Assembly: GCF_900188175.1 (NCBI RefSeq)
Contig: NZ_FZOQ01000010.1
Span: 62,001 to 126,000 of the forward strand
DNA length: 64,000 bases
Direction of reading: 5' to 3'
Source: Pontibacter ummariensis
Lineage (GTDB): Bacteria > Bacteroidota > Bacteroidia > Cytophagales > Hymenobacteraceae
Shown here: positions 26,394 to 35,405 of the stretch, piece by piece
Layout of the letters: each line of letters begins with the position of its first letter
Position numbering within the stretch: the first letter of the stretch is position 1
Notes under the pieces: generated by a model
What the model saw: the letters and a program-made list of their open reading frames with translations, nothing else
Databases searched by the model: none
Told to the model about the DNA's origin: nothing
Position numbers and translations under genes: made by a program

Positions 26394-29300
26394 ATGAGAA
26401 AGGCTGTTTTAACAACCCTTAAAAACAACCGAAAGGCAATCCTAATGTCGGCCCTGTTTCCTGCCTTACTGCTCTCAGGATACAGGATGGCACAAGAGCC
26501 TGACAGAAGAATCAAGCAAATGGTCCCGGAACAGGCAGCAGAATTAGCCAAGTCCATCGAGGCCCTGGTAAGCCCTGAACTGGCCAAGGGACTTACGCTC
26601 CGCCTGTGGGGAGTAGACTCGCTTGTAGCAGACCCTATTTCGATCGACATAGACGATAAGGGCCAACTCTACTATACCCGCACAAACCGACAGAAGAACT
26701 CCGAGTTCGACATCCGGGGCCACCAGGACTGGGAGATCGGGTCGATTCAGCTGAAAACGGTAGAAGAGAAAAGGGCCTTTCTCCACAAAGTCCTATCGCC
26801 GGAAAACAGCAAGAAGAACGAATGGCTGAAAGACCTGAACGGCGATGGTTCGCATGACTGGCGGGACATGACTGTGGAAAAAGAGCATGTATACCGGTTG
26901 GTAGATATGAACGGTGACGGCGTGGCAGACCAGTCGCAGCTGGTAGTAGAGGATTTTAACGACGAGGTTACAGACGTGGCAGGCGCTATCCTTAGCCACG
27001 GCGATGACCTTTTTGTAGGGGTGGCTCCTGACTTGTGGCGCATGAAGGACCGAAACGGAGACGGCATAGCGGATGAGAAGACCTCTATCTCGCATGGCTA
27101 CGGCATCCACGTAGGTTTTGGAGGCCATGGCATGTCTGGCCTGGAGATGGGACCGGATGGGAAGATCTACTGGGGCATTGGTGACATTGGCTTCAGCGGC
27201 ACCGGTCCTGACGGGCAGAAATGGGAGCACCCGAACAGCGGTGTGATCGCCCGGTCTAACCCTGATGGCAGCGACTTTGAAATATTTGCTTACGGCCTCC
27301 GGAACACCCACGAGTTTGTGTTCGATGAGTACGGCAACATCATCAGTGAAGACAACGACGGCGACCACCCTGGTGAGAACGAGCGCCTGGTGTACATTGT
27401 AAACGGCTCCGATACCGGCTGGCGTACCAACTGGCAGTTTGGCAAATACCGCGACCCGAAAAACAATACCTACAAAGTATGGATGGATGAGAAGATGTAC
27501 AAGCCACGGCATGAAGGACAGGCTGCATACATCACACCAGCCATTGCCAATTATGTGAGTGGCCCTACCGGCATGCTCTACAATCCGGGCACAGCCCTGA
27601 GCCCTAAGTATAAAAACACCTTCTTTATCGCGGAATTTGTGGGTAACCCGGCCCGCTCGGGTATCCATGCCTTCAAGCTCAAGCCCAAGGGCGCTACGTT
27701 TGAACTCGGGGAAAGCGAGAAGATCATGAGCGGCGTGTTGGCAACCGGCCTTGATTTCGGCCCGGACGGAGCACTTTATGTTGCAGACTGGATTGATGGA
27801 TGGCAAACGAAGAACACCGGCCGCATCTGGAAGCTGGATGACAAAGACGGAGCCGGATGGGCAGCACGCGAACTGACCCAGAAGCTATTGGCAGAGGACT
27901 TCACCAAGCGCAAGGCAAAGGAATTAGGCGATCTGCTGGAGAACCCGGACATGCGCGTGCGCCAAAAAGCACAGTTCGAGTTGGCGAAACGCGGTTCGGA
28001 AGGTGCCAAAGAATTTAAGAAAAGTATCAAGCAAAAAGACCACCAGCTAGCCCGCGTGCATGGCATCTGGGGTATCAGCCAACTGGCACGGCAGGACCAG
28101 CAATACGCGAAGCTATTGCTGCCCTTGCTAAAGGATCAGGACCCGGAAATCAGGGCACAGGCGGCTAAATGGCTGGGCGACGTGCGGTACCAGCAAGCAG
28201 GTGATGCTTTAACTCCCTTGTTGAAAGACGAAAACAGCCGTGCCCGCTTCTTCGCCGCTGAAGCACTTGGGCGTATCGCCTATGAACCGGCTATCAACCC
28301 TATCATCGATATGCTGAAAGCCAATAACGACGAAGACGCCTACCTGCGTCATGCCGGTAGCCTGGCCCTGGCTCGCATCGGTAAAGCAGAACCTGTAGTG
28401 GCCTTAGCCAAGCATCCTTCTCCGGCCGTGCGTGTTGCCGCTGTGATTGCCCTTCGGCGTATGCAGCATCCGGGCATTGCGAACTTCCTCAAAGACCAGG
28501 ATGAGTACATTGTCACGGAAGCTGCCCGGGCTATCAATGATGACCTCTCTATTGAGGGGGCACTCCCTGCTTTGGGCAACCTACTACAGGACACACGCTT
28601 TACAAATGAGCCCTTGCTAAGGCGGGCTATCAGCGCCAACTTGCGGGTAGGTACTACACAGGCGATGCAAAACCTGATCGACTACTCGCAGAAAGAGAGT
28701 GCCCCGGTAGCCATGCGAGCCGAAGCGGTGGCGGTTCTCAGCACCTGGGCGAAGCCGTCTGTATTGGACCGGGTAGATGGCCGCTACAGAGGCGAAGTAG
28801 AAAGAAACCCTGCACTGGCCAAATCCAAAGCAGCCGATGCTCTTATAAAGCTGTCAGGACACCCTGAAACAGCGCTTCGCCTGGGTGCTGTGCAGGCCAT
28901 TGGAAAGCTAAAAATCGATCAGGCTTCTCCGCAGCTGTTCGACCGCCTGAAAAACGACAAGCAGGCAGAAGTTCGGGTAGAAACGCTGAAGGCATTGGCA
29001 GCCATAGAAGATGCGCAGATCGGCAAGGCCATTGAGCAGGCCATATCCGATCCTGAAAAAAGCGTTCGGGTTGTAGGTCTGGACATGATGGGGAAAATGG
29101 ACATGCCAAAAGACCTGATGGCTTCCTTGCTCGCTGACGTGATCAACAAAAGAACCCCGGAAGAAGGGCAGGCTGCGCTTCTGACACTCGGCACTTTACC
29201 AGTAATCCACACGCAGCCAGTTTTTGACCAGCTGCTCACAAAACTGGCAAGCGGTAAGCTGCCTGCTGAAGTTCATTTGGAGCTTGGAGAGGCAGTTGCC

Positions 29301-29822
29301 AGCACAAAGTCTCCAAAACTGATCGCCAGGCACAAAGAGATCAGCTCAAAAGCGTCGCCGGATGCCCTGGCCGCTTCTTTTGAAGGAAGCCTGTTTGGCG
29401 GGGATGTGGAGAAAGGCCGAAAAATCTTTTTCAGCCACCAAACCGCCCAGTGCATCCGCTGCCACTCTTATGATGACATGGGAGGCAATGCCGGCCCTCG
29501 CCTGAATGGTATCTCTAAAAAGCTTACCCGCCCACAACTACTGGAGGCCCTGGTTAACCCAAGTGCACGCCTGGCCCCAGGCTTCGGCATCGTAACTGTT
29601 GAACTTAAAAACGGCCAGACCATTAGCGGCGTTTTACAGGAAGAAAAAGAGAACGGCCTGTTCGTGAAGGTAGGCGGTCAACCCGAAACCTTTATTAAGA
29701 AGAGCGACATCGTGAAAAGAACGAATGCCGCTTCTAGCATGCCGAACATGCAGTACCTCCTTACCAAAAGAGAGATACGGGATCTGGTAAGCTTCCTGTC
29801 TACTTTAGAGGAGGAGGGTTAA
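26394..29822 (+). CDS. PVC-type haem-binding protein: propeller dehydrogenase + HEAT repeats + cytochrome c
   Basis: This 1142-residue protein begins with an N-terminal export signal (about 15-34, ILMSALFPALLLSG). Residues about 60-485 are a propeller of the putative membrane-bound dehydrogenase family, with NGDGVAD/NGDGIAD calcium-type loops and GLRNTHEFVFDEYGN. About 500-960 consist of HEAT repeats (for example DPEIRAQAAKWLGDVRYQ, NSRARFFAAEALGRIAYE, PAVRVAAVIALRRM). The C-terminus is a cytochrome c domain with CIRCH at 1020-1024 and a following ELKNGQTISGVL region. Such proteins are predicted periplasmic redox proteins of sugar metabolism; none of the three parts reveals the substrate. It is the only large plus-strand gene in the left half. 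Confidence 0.9.
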   Translation: MRKAVLTTLKNNRKAILMSALFPALLLSGYRMAQEPDRRIKQMVPEQAAELAKSIEALVSPELAKGLTLRLWGVDSLVADPISIDIDDKGQLYYTRTNRQKNSEFDIRGHQDWEIGSIQLKTVEEKRAFLHKVLSPENSKKNEWLKDLNGDGSHDWRDMTVEKEHVYRLVDMNGDGVADQSQLVVEDFNDEVTDVAGAILSHGDDLFVGVAPDLWRMKDRNGDGIADEKTSISHGYGIHVGFGGHGMSGLEMGPDGKIYWGIGDIGFSGTGPDGQKWEHPNSGVIARSNPDGSDFEIFAYGLRNTHEFVFDEYGNIISEDNDGDHPGENERLVYIVNGSDTGWRTNWQFGKYRDPKNNTYKVWMDEKMYKPRHEGQAAYITPAIANYVSGPTGMLYNPGTALSPKYKNTFFIAEFVGNPARSGIHAFKLKPKGATFELGESEKIMSGVLATGLDFGPDGALYVADWIDGWQTKNTGRIWKLDDKDGAGWAARELTQKLLAEDFTKRKAKELGDLLENPDMRVRQKAQFELAKRGSEGAKEFKKSIKQKDHQLARVHGIWGISQLARQDQQYAKLLLPLLKDQDPEIRAQAAKWLGDVRYQQAGDALTPLLKDENSRARFFAAEALGRIAYEPAINPIIDMLKANNDEDAYLRHAGSLALARIGKAEPVVALAKHPSPAVRVAAVIALRRMQHPGIANFLKDQDEYIVTEAARAINDDLSIEGALPALGNLLQDTRFTNEPLLRRAISANLRVGTTQAMQNLIDYSQKESAPVAMRAEAVAVLSTWAKPSVLDRVDGRYRGEVERNPALAKSKAADALIKLSGHPETALRLGAVQAIGKLKIDQASPQLFDRLKNDKQAEVRVETLKALAAIEDAQIGKAIEQAISDPEKSVRVVGLDMMGKMDMPKDLMASLLADVINKRTPEEGQAALLTLGTLPVIHTQPVFDQLLTKLASGKLPAEVHLELGEAVASTKSPKLIARHKEISSKASPDALAASFEGSLFGGDVEKGRKIFFSHQTAQCIRCHSYDDMGGNAGPRLNGISKKLTRPQLLEALVNPSARLAPGFGIVTVELKNGQTISGVLQEEKENGLFVKVGGQPETFIKKSDIVKRTNAASSMPNMQYLLTKREIRDLVSFLSTLEEEG

Positions 29823-29890
29823 ACTCTTCGTAGCTGCTCGCACTGTTGGCTGAGAAGCCTAAAGTTTAAGTGAGACAGCTACTCTCTTTT

Positions 29891-29952
29891 GTCATCCTGC
29901 AAGGATCTTGTTTCTTACTTGCGAATAGCTCACAAGCCCCTTGCAGGATGAC
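29891..29952. repeat. 14-bp inverted repeat, possible dispersed palindromic element
   Basis: GTCATCCTGCAAGG (29891-29904) is the exact inverse of CCTTGCAGGATGAC (29939-29952), with a 34-base loop. It lies between two convergent genes, separate from the terminator further right. Its make-up resembles dispersed intergenic palindromes. Confidence 0.5.
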
Positions 29953-30031
29953 AGGAACGAAAGGCTGTTCCATTTAATCTAAAAAGATCGGACTCACTCT
30001 TTTTACAAGTTATTCCTGACAGTATCAGGCT

Positions 30032-30076
30032 AAAAAAGGAGAGCTACATACATAAGTGTGTAGCTCTTCTTTTTTA
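30032..30076. terminator. Bidirectional intrinsic terminator between convergent genes
   Basis: AGAGCTACA (30040-30048) pairs with TGTAGCTCT (30059-30067). The hairpin is flanked by an A-run on the left and a T-run on the right, so it can stop transcription from both the plus-strand propeller gene and the minus-strand rhamnosidase operon. Confidence 0.8.
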
Positions 30077-30096
30077 TAGTAAAACTAATCCTAGCC

Positions 30097-31440
30097 TTAA
30101 CTCATCACCACATCCTGCTTTGCATCATCAAAGGTAACGCGCTTACCCGTATGCATGGCAATGCGGGTCATGATGTTGGCAACGGAATGGTTGTAACCTG
30201 CCCGTACAGAAGCATTAGGGGTTTGACGGTTGCGCACACACTCCATCCAGTTTTTCATGTGCAGGGAAGTCATAGGATCGCCTCCGGTGTTGGCACCTGT
30301 GGCGGCTTTGATGTCGCTTGGGAGGGTGTAGGGCTCCAGCAGATTGGCTTGCATGCCCATGGCCTGGGCCATGTCCTGTGTTAAGCCTCCTTCTGGTGTA
30401 ATTTTGTTTGTGTCCAGGTTCAGCATGCCTCCGTTGGAATAATACAGCTCTTTTGTTCCACCTGCCGAGTTACTGAAGCGGGACGAGTACACCACCTGAA
30501 AACCTTTGGACGGATCACCTGCCGGACCATAGTCAAACACAGCCGTCATGGTATCAGCATTCTCCCGGCCATCCTGCCACATATAGTTGCCACTGTTAGC
30601 TACTACGCTACGCGGATGCTCTAAACCTGTAAACCAGTGCACCGTATCGATCTGGTGCGACATCCACTGCCCTGGAATACCGGAGGAATAAGGCCAGAAC
30701 AAGCGGTACTCCAGGTACTTTCGTGGGTCCCAGGCTACCTTCGGCCGGTTCATCAGGAAACGGTCCCAATCGGTGTCTTCCTGCCGGATCTGTTTTACGA
30801 GTTCCGGTAAGCGCCAGCGCCCGGGCTGGTTCACGTTCCAGGTCATTTCCACCATCTTAATGTCTCCGAACTTTCCTGAACGGATGTAGTCGTTGGCAGC
30901 AATATAATTAGGCGCGCTACGGCGCTGGGAGCCAATCTGCACAATCTTGCCGGTCTCTTCCACGGCTTTTAAAATCGCACGGGCATCTTCCATGGTCTCG
31001 GCCAGCGGCTTTTCAATATAGGCATCTTTCCCGTTTCGGACAGCCTCCACTCCCATCAGGGCATGCTGGAAGTCAGCCGTGCTGATGATCACAGCGTCTA
31101 TGTCTTTATCCCGGTACAACTCATCGTTGTTGCGGTACTTCTTTAGCTTGATCCCAGCCTTTTCCTTCACAAAAGCCTCTGCCTCTTCGCGCCGGCGGTT
31201 CCAAATATCGGAAACCCCGATAAACTCAAAGTTAAGGTCCTTGTTATAGTTCATGAACGAAGGGAACAAAGAGTCGCGGAACCTGTTGGAGAAGCCGACA
31301 ATGCCGACCTGCACGCGGTCATTCGCTCCTAATATTCTCCCATAGCTCTTCGCACTGAAGCCCATGATAGAGAAGCCGAGGGTGCCCAACGCAGCCTTTT
31401 TCAAAAAGTCTCTGCGGGAGTTGTTTGCCTTGTTTACCAT
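30097..31440 (-). CDS. Gfo/Idh/MocA-family oxidoreductase with Tat signal
   Basis: The 447-residue protein starts with a twin-arginine signal (NSRRDFLKKAALGTLGF, Arg9-Arg10), so it is exported folded, probably with its nicotinamide cofactor already bound. The Rossmann region begins at VQVGIVGFSNRF (about 43) and the family EKP motif is present in AYIEKPLAETMED (about 134-146). A C-terminal alpha/beta domain follows (GIPGQWMSHQIDTVHWF). Exported members oxidise or interconvert sugars in the periplasm. Being the last gene of an operon with DUF1080 domains and a rhamnosidase, it is a good candidate for the C3-dehydrogenase that makes 3-keto-glycosides. This role is inferred from context. Confidence 0.88.
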   Translation of the reverse strand: MVNKANNSRRDFLKKAALGTLGFSIMGFSAKSYGRILGANDRVQVGIVGFSNRFRDSLFPSFMNYNKDLNFEFIGVSDIWNRRREEAEAFVKEKAGIKLKKYRNNDELYRDKDIDAVIISTADFQHALMGVEAVRNGKDAYIEKPLAETMEDARAILKAVEETGKIVQIGSQRRSAPNYIAANDYIRSGKFGDIKMVEMTWNVNQPGRWRLPELVKQIRQEDTDWDRFLMNRPKVAWDPRKYLEYRLFWPYSSGIPGQWMSHQIDTVHWFTGLEHPRSVVANSGNYMWQDGRENADTMTAVFDYGPAGDPSKGFQVVYSSRFSNSAGGTKELYYSNGGMLNLDTNKITPEGGLTQDMAQAMGMQANLLEPYTLPSDIKAATGANTGGDPMTSLHMKNWMECVRNRQTPNASVRAGYNHSVANIMTRIAMHTGKRVTFDDAKQDVVMS

Positions 31441-31531
31441 ACCTTGGTTTTGTTTGATGATTAAACCCGATTCAGGCCCAGCGCTTTGACATCTTTAGCC
31501 ATTCACAAAGCCTAGCCGGGTGTTTCGTTTA

Positions 31532-32947
31532 TTACAACTCTTTTAGCTTGATACTTCGGAAGCTCACCTTATTGCCATGGTCCTGTAGCAGGATGTGCCC
31601 TTCCGGCGCTTCACCAAAGTTTTCCCAGTCTTTGTACTTGCTGTTGGCTACCAAGGCGCGATACTCCTCTGCCCCTCTGGTATACTCCAGCACCTTTACT
31701 CCATTCAGATAATGCTCGACTTTGTTGTCCGGGTATACCACGACCCGCCCTTTGTTCCACTCTCCTATCGGACGGAGAAAGCGTTCCTGCTTATCGGCCG
31801 TGATCAGGTCATACAGCGAAGCAAGGGTACGGTTCCCATCCCGGCCCATCTTGGCATCAGGATGCAGTTTGTCGTCTAGCACCTGGTACTCCAGCCCGAT
31901 GGCCGAACCCGGGTTATGTTCACTCAGTGTCACGAAGTATTTCACGCCGCTGTTGGCACCTGGTGTCAGTTTAAAGTCGAAAGAAAGGTCAAACGCGCTG
32001 TATTTGTCTGTGGTCACAATATCACCCCCATTCGTTGATTCACCCCCTCCTGCAGGAAGCACCGTCAGCATGCCATCCTGCACCTGCCAGCCTTTTTCGG
32101 GAAAGGCAGTTTTATAGGCACCCTTCCAGCCCTTCGTGCTTTTACCGTCGAACAGAAGCTTCCACCCATGCTGCGTTTCGTAGTCCGTCAAGGTATTCGG
32201 CACATTGTTCACCACGTACACCCCTGCCGGGAAAGGAGTTGGCTTGAGGTCCTTGGTTTTGATCCGGATGTCCTTAAAGTATACCTTTTTGCCGGCCTGT
32301 TCTGCACTGCTTACCGAATGTACCTGCAGGCCTATAAAGCCTTTGTCATCCAGTGTATCCACCACGTAGGCAGTCGGCACGCCATTGATCCAGGTCTTCG
32401 TTTCATTTCCGATGCTCTCGATCCGCACCCTGTTGTACTCCCCTACTTTGAAAGCCTGCTGAGCCTTGGGATTAAGGGTGAGCGGGTATAACCAGCCCCG
32501 GCGTGCTTCGTCGTAGATCCCGCCACTCCAGGCACGGGCAGAAGGGTCGAACTCTACCTGCCTGCCATATACCCTACACTTTCCGTTGTTTCCGCTGGGG
32601 TCGTAGTGGCTCCTCGTCTGTACACCGGAATTGCTTTGATCGCTCTCCAGCATTACATCCAGCTCCAGCACAAAGTCCCCGTACTCTTTTTCTGTAATAA
32701 GGAAGGTATTCGGAGTATTCATCACGGCAGTGCCCACAATGGTCCCATCTTTCACCTCATAAGAGGCCTCCCCGGCTACCCGTTTCCATCCGTTCAGCGT
32801 CTTCCCGTCAAAAAGCTTCGTCCAGCCTTTGGAAGAGGTTTGGGCTGAGGCTGGGCTGTTACTAAACACTGCAGTACCTGCCACAAGCAGAGAAACCAGG
32901 GCAAGAGACATCCTGCTCCGTTTACCCCTAGAATTAGTCAATTTCAT
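31532..32947 (-). CDS. Tandem 3-keto-disaccharide hydrolase domains (DUF1080 x2), secreted
   Basis: This 471-residue protein has a signal peptide (about 13-36, ending SPASAQ) and two copies of the DUF1080 fold. The first copy (about 38-215) has GWTKLFDGKTLNGWKRV, DQSNSGVQTRSHYDP and KKVYFKDIRIK. The second (about 260-471) has GWKLLFDGKSTKGWKG, PGANSGVKYFV and HILLQDHGNKVSFRSIKL. Duplication lets one chain offer two active or binding sites. The gene lies between the GH78 and the Tat-exported oxidoreductase genes, spaced 55 and 91 bp, so all three are likely one transcript. Cleavage of oxidised glycosides is the family function; the natural glycoside is unknown. Confidence 0.9.
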   Translation of the reverse strand: MKLTNSRGKRSRMSLALVSLLVAGTAVFSNSPASAQTSSKGWTKLFDGKTLNGWKRVAGEASYEVKDGTIVGTAVMNTPNTFLITEKEYGDFVLELDVMLESDQSNSGVQTRSHYDPSGNNGKCRVYGRQVEFDPSARAWSGGIYDEARRGWLYPLTLNPKAQQAFKVGEYNRVRIESIGNETKTWINGVPTAYVVDTLDDKGFIGLQVHSVSSAEQAGKKVYFKDIRIKTKDLKPTPFPAGVYVVNNVPNTLTDYETQHGWKLLFDGKSTKGWKGAYKTAFPEKGWQVQDGMLTVLPAGGGESTNGGDIVTTDKYSAFDLSFDFKLTPGANSGVKYFVTLSEHNPGSAIGLEYQVLDDKLHPDAKMGRDGNRTLASLYDLITADKQERFLRPIGEWNKGRVVVYPDNKVEHYLNGVKVLEYTRGAEEYRALVANSKYKDWENFGEAPEGHILLQDHGNKVSFRSIKLKEL

Positions 32948-33002
32948 AGATATAACTTCCGTTGTTAGATGGCTTATAATTGTTTATGACTGTTTAGATA
33001 AA

Positions 33003-35405
33003 TTAAAGCACCACACTGTTCTTTTCTCCTCCTGTCAGCACTACTTCTTTGCCCTTCCATACCAGGGTGCCTGTCACACGGTCGGGCAAGCTAATCTCTG
33101 CCTTTAACCGGTTGTTCCGGTTGAGGCTGTACTTCACCTTTATCTGCCCCTGTGGATGCGGAATAGAACCGCTAGCTTCTTTCAAGTTGCCTAAGTTCGG
33201 GGCGATGCGCACCTTGCTAAAGCCGGGCGCATTGCTATCAATACCCAGCACGATGCGGTAGAGCTCAATGTTTGGGCTGGCGCCCCAGGCATGGCAGTCG
33301 GAGCGGGTAGGTTCTGGTTGCTCCGCCCATGTCGTTAGTCCTTTTGCTAACTGAGTATGCCACTCATCCAGCAACTGCAGGTACTGATCACCTAAACCGG
33401 CTTTGGCAACCGCCTGATGCAGGTAATACTTGAAATAAATAGAGCCTTGCGTGAGGCTGGTGTCGCGCAGCACTTTTTCCATCACGTGCCGGGCTTCTTC
33501 CCCCTCCACCACGCCACCTAGCACCGCGAAGGTGTTGATATGCTGCGAAAAGCTGTTCTTGTTGGGCGTGTCAGCAAACAAGCCTTTCCCTTCGTCCCAG
33601 TACAGTTCTCTGATCGTTTGTTTTAGCGCTGCTATCTTCTGTTCATAATGCTGTGCAAATGCCGGCAGGCCAACCACCTGCTCCAGCGGCATGGCTTCTT
33701 TGTAGGCCAGCAGTAGTTGTAAATCAAGGGCCGCAGAGGTGCCATCTTCCGCTTTTGGGGCCATGCCCGCTTTCCAACCTGGTGCTTCTGCCCAGTCTGT
33801 AAAGTTCCAGTAAGGCACCATGCCCATCGCGCTGTTTTCCTGCTGCTTCGATTCGAAAAAACTGATAACAGCCCTTGTTACCGGCAGTTGTTCTTGTATA
33901 AAAGCCTCATCACCCCGGTACTTCCAGTAGTCGTTCACCATTCCGATCCACCACAACGAAAAGGGCGGGATATACTGGGGATTATGGCTTGGATAACGGC
34001 TCTGGGTAATGCCGCTCAACCCGTGTGACTGCCGGACCTGGTTGATAGCGTTTCGTACCAATCGATCGTCGCCACTGTTAAACAAGGAGACCAGGGCCTG
34101 AATGCGGGTATCACCCACATACTGCAACTGCTCATAGTAGGGGCAGTCCATATACGTTTCGTGCGCACATAAGCGCGCCGTGCGCCAGCCTACCTCCAGT
34201 ATCTTCTGTAGCTCGGGCCGCCCGGCCTCAAACCTTGCCTGCATTTTGAACGGATAGCCGGTGTATAGCCCGTAAAGGTCATTTATCGTTAGAGGCTGAT
34301 CTTTCGTTTCTACTGTCACTTGCAGGTAGCGGTAGGTGCGCCACCAGAGCGGCTCAAACGTGCGGGCCTCGCCTCCTTCCAGAATGAATTTGTCTTCATA
34401 CCCAATAAATACTTTTCCCGCTACCTCGTTGCGGTCGCCCTTCTGCTTGGTTTCTCCTAGGCTCTTCCCTTCATCGTTGAAGAGGGACTCAGCGTATCGT
34501 AACGAAATGCTAGCCCCCTGCCCTCCACTGGTGCTAAGCACCGGGAAGGCCGTTGTTTCAACTCCCTGGTCAAGGATAAGCGTTGCCTTGGTATGAGCAG
34601 GAATGGTAAAAGCAGCTGCTTTTTGTGGAAAACTTTTCGGAACAGACACACCAGTTGCTTTCCTGACGCTGGCTAGGCGTTCCGGACTAAGCTCCATGGC
34701 GGGGATAGTCCGGGCCTGCAGGTGCCAGCCCTCATACCAGGGTTCGAACAAACCGCCAACCAAGCCAGGTGAAATCGTACTTGCAGCGGTCCATTGGCTG
34801 TCATCAAATCCTTCTGCCTCCCAGCCCCAGGGATAGTCTGCTGCATCAATATTCTCTCCCGGCCCAACCACAAAATAAGTATGTAGGTTGGTATGGATAG
34901 GGGTATACGCTTTGCTGCGCATGCCCTTCCAGGAACTGTTCGTGTCAGCAATCCTTTCTGCTGCCCCATTTCCCTGCAGAATAAAACCTGTCCGGTAACT
35001 CATCTGTGCTACCGGCATCGCCTCTCCGTAATTCCACACCACAGCTGCCAGTGTGTTGTTGCCTTGCTTCAGGAAAGGGCCCAGGTCAACGGTCTCAAAA
35101 TTCCAGTGAAAAACATCGCTACGGGCAGGGCCAAAGCAGACCTGTTGCCCGTTTACAAAGAGCTTGTACCTGTTATCACCCGAAACATGCACCAGAAAAG
35201 AGGCTGGCTTGGCTGGCAAATCGATGCTCTTCCGGAAATGGTACACCCCATACGCTTTTGCCGGTTCACCAGCTACTGCGATCCATTGGGCAGGCCAGGG
35301 CTTTGTCGTCAGCTCTGCTGGCAAAACCGGATTCGGAATTTGGGCCAAGACCAGGAGCGGCAGTAAGGCTACCAACAGCGAAAGAACAAAAGCCGGCTTT
35401 TTCAT
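33003..35405 (-). CDS. GH78-type alpha-L-rhamnosidase, secreted
   Basis: The 800-residue protein has a signal peptide (1-21, LLVLAQ). An N-terminal beta-sandwich with a sugar-binding-like fold (about 35-230: FLVHVSGDNRYKLFVNGQQV, VDLGPFLKQGNNTLAAVVW) precedes the Bac_rhamnosid-type linker domain. The alpha/alpha-six barrel (about 395-700) contains ETYMDCPYYEQLQYVGDTR with the catalytic acidic cluster. A small C-terminal sandwich completes the family layout. The enzyme would release L-rhamnose from plant glycans or flavonoid glycosides. It heads an operon with DUF1080 and oxidoreductase genes. Assignment to GH78 versus the related GH106/GH145 rests on the six-hairpin core. Confidence 0.88.
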   Translation of the reverse strand: MKKPAFVLSLLVALLPLLVLAQIPNPVLPAELTTKPWPAQWIAVAGEPAKAYGVYHFRKSIDLPAKPASFLVHVSGDNRYKLFVNGQQVCFGPARSDVFHWNFETVDLGPFLKQGNNTLAAVVWNYGEAMPVAQMSYRTGFILQGNGAAERIADTNSSWKGMRSKAYTPIHTNLHTYFVVGPGENIDAADYPWGWEAEGFDDSQWTAASTISPGLVGGLFEPWYEGWHLQARTIPAMELSPERLASVRKATGVSVPKSFPQKAAAFTIPAHTKATLILDQGVETTAFPVLSTSGGQGASISLRYAESLFNDEGKSLGETKQKGDRNEVAGKVFIGYEDKFILEGGEARTFEPLWWRTYRYLQVTVETKDQPLTINDLYGLYTGYPFKMQARFEAGRPELQKILEVGWRTARLCAHETYMDCPYYEQLQYVGDTRIQALVSLFNSGDDRLVRNAINQVRQSHGLSGITQSRYPSHNPQYIPPFSLWWIGMVNDYWKYRGDEAFIQEQLPVTRAVISFFESKQQENSAMGMVPYWNFTDWAEAPGWKAGMAPKAEDGTSAALDLQLLLAYKEAMPLEQVVGLPAFAQHYEQKIAALKQTIRELYWDEGKGLFADTPNKNSFSQHINTFAVLGGVVEGEEARHVMEKVLRDTSLTQGSIYFKYYLHQAVAKAGLGDQYLQLLDEWHTQLAKGLTTWAEQPEPTRSDCHAWGASPNIELYRIVLGIDSNAPGFSKVRIAPNLGNLKEASGSIPHPQGQIKVKYSLNRNNRLKAEISLPDRVTGTLVWKGKEVVLTGGEKNSVVL

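Noticed and set aside
26793-27806. A long minus-strand open frame inside the propeller-HEAT gene
   Set aside because: It is antisense to conserved propeller blades and its product resembles no protein family.
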